Positions 46,379-46,427 of a stretch of 46,427 nt of DNA are shown in pieces; the first letter of the stretch is position 1; each line of letters starts with the position of its first letter. Source of the stretch: 2-02-FULL-55-14 sp964581115 (GTDB lineage: Bacteria; Bacteroidota; Ignavibacteria; UBA10030); the NCBI GenBank assembly GCA_964581115.1, contig CAZOMY010000021.1, positions 1 to 46,427 on the forward strand, read 5' to 3'. The position numbers and the translations under genes were made by a program. Under the pieces are notes generated by a model, which saw nothing but the letters and a program-made list of their open reading frames with translations, ran no database searches and was not told the DNA's origin.

Positions 46379-46427
46379 CAGGGTGCTGAAAAACCCGCTG
46401 GAGGTCAGAACAGTAACCGCCAAGCGC
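46375..46427. repeat. Right copy of 53-bp contig-end inverted repeat (family H)
   Basis: Exact reverse complement of 2-54. It starts with the etfB stop (CTAG, then CAGGGTGCTGAAAAACCC) and ends GTAACCGCCAAGCGC, which resembles the outer end of a family F arm. Confidence 0.9.

Noticed and set aside
1..46427. Whole window as a composite transposon bounded by the 53-bp inverted repeats
   Set aside because: The content is housekeeping operons, and no transposase is present. A repeat-induced assembly break is simpler.
1..46427. tRNA, rRNA or riboswitch genes
   Set aside because: No cloverleaf, rRNA core or recognisable aptamer sequence was noticed on either strand; a covariance-model scan was not possible.

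Overview
The window looks like one contig of an uncultured, GC-rich (about 60% G+C by eye) Gram-negative bacterium. Lipopolysaccharide Kdo transferase, a lipobox protein and squalene/hopanoid genes point to an outer-membrane cell. An S46 dipeptidyl peptidase, an S9 peptidase, a bifunctional HAD-IGPD HisB, a HisIE fusion, long-form HisG and GxxExxY genes together suggest the Bacteroidota/Chlorobiota/Ignavibacteriota (FCB) side of the tree. This placement is tentative. The two window ends are a perfect 53-bp inverted copy of each other (2-54 and 46375-46427), so the contig probably stops because assembly failed in a dispersed repeat.

Layout: (1) 0.1-5.4 kb, a leftward arginine operon argC-argJ-argB-argR-argG, with tandem ARG-box palindromes lying on the argC promoter and start codon. 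(2) 5.6-12.4 kb, rightward: ychF, a RecA-fold-like protein with no P-loop, an 88-aa protein, an archaeal-type PolB2 polymerase with a degenerate motif C, an LD-carboxypeptidase and a VOC protein. (3) 12.7-18 kb, leftward: an S46 lipoprotein peptidase, and a class A beta-lactamase-fold hydrolase coupled to a nucleotide cyclase/TolB-N/TPR protein. (4) 18-23.2 kb, rightward: waaA, larC, priA. (5) 23.4-25.8 kb, a leftward secreted S9 peptidase. (6) 26.4-30.5 kb, leftward: HIT protein and the squalene set hpnC-hpnD-hpnE. (7) 30.6-35.7 kb, leftward: a secreted WD40-caspase, a DUF4384 protein and a CHASE2 cyclase. (8) 36-43.8 kb, a complete leftward histidine operon, hisR(yerC)-G-D-C-B-H-A-F-IE, under a consensus promoter carrying a perfect palindrome. 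(9) 43.9-46.4 kb, rightward: a threonine dehydratase/serine racemase-like enzyme, a DinB protein and etfB.

The most unusual feature is the set of short elements that fill nearly every gap. Each has arms made of quasi-tandem 7-10-bp words, usually facing each other as an inverted pair. At least eight word families occur. In the CGCAGAG/CGCAAAG family, two copies (7559-8086 and 25800-26326, 528 and 527 bp) carry an internal promoter, a ribosome binding site and a 125-aa GxxExxY PD-(D/E)XK nuclease gene. Five others are gene-less hairpins of 70-96 bp. This looks like an autonomous element with MITE-like derivatives. Arms begin within a few bases of about a dozen stop codons. One nuclease-bearing copy sits in the 3' end of the RecA-like gene and replaces its C-terminus.

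The P-loop-less RecA-like protein plus PolB2 resembles in logic, though not in sequence, the ImuA/ImuB/DnaE2 mutasome, and it may be a damage-tolerance module. Most other genes are ordinary biosynthetic or housekeeping functions.
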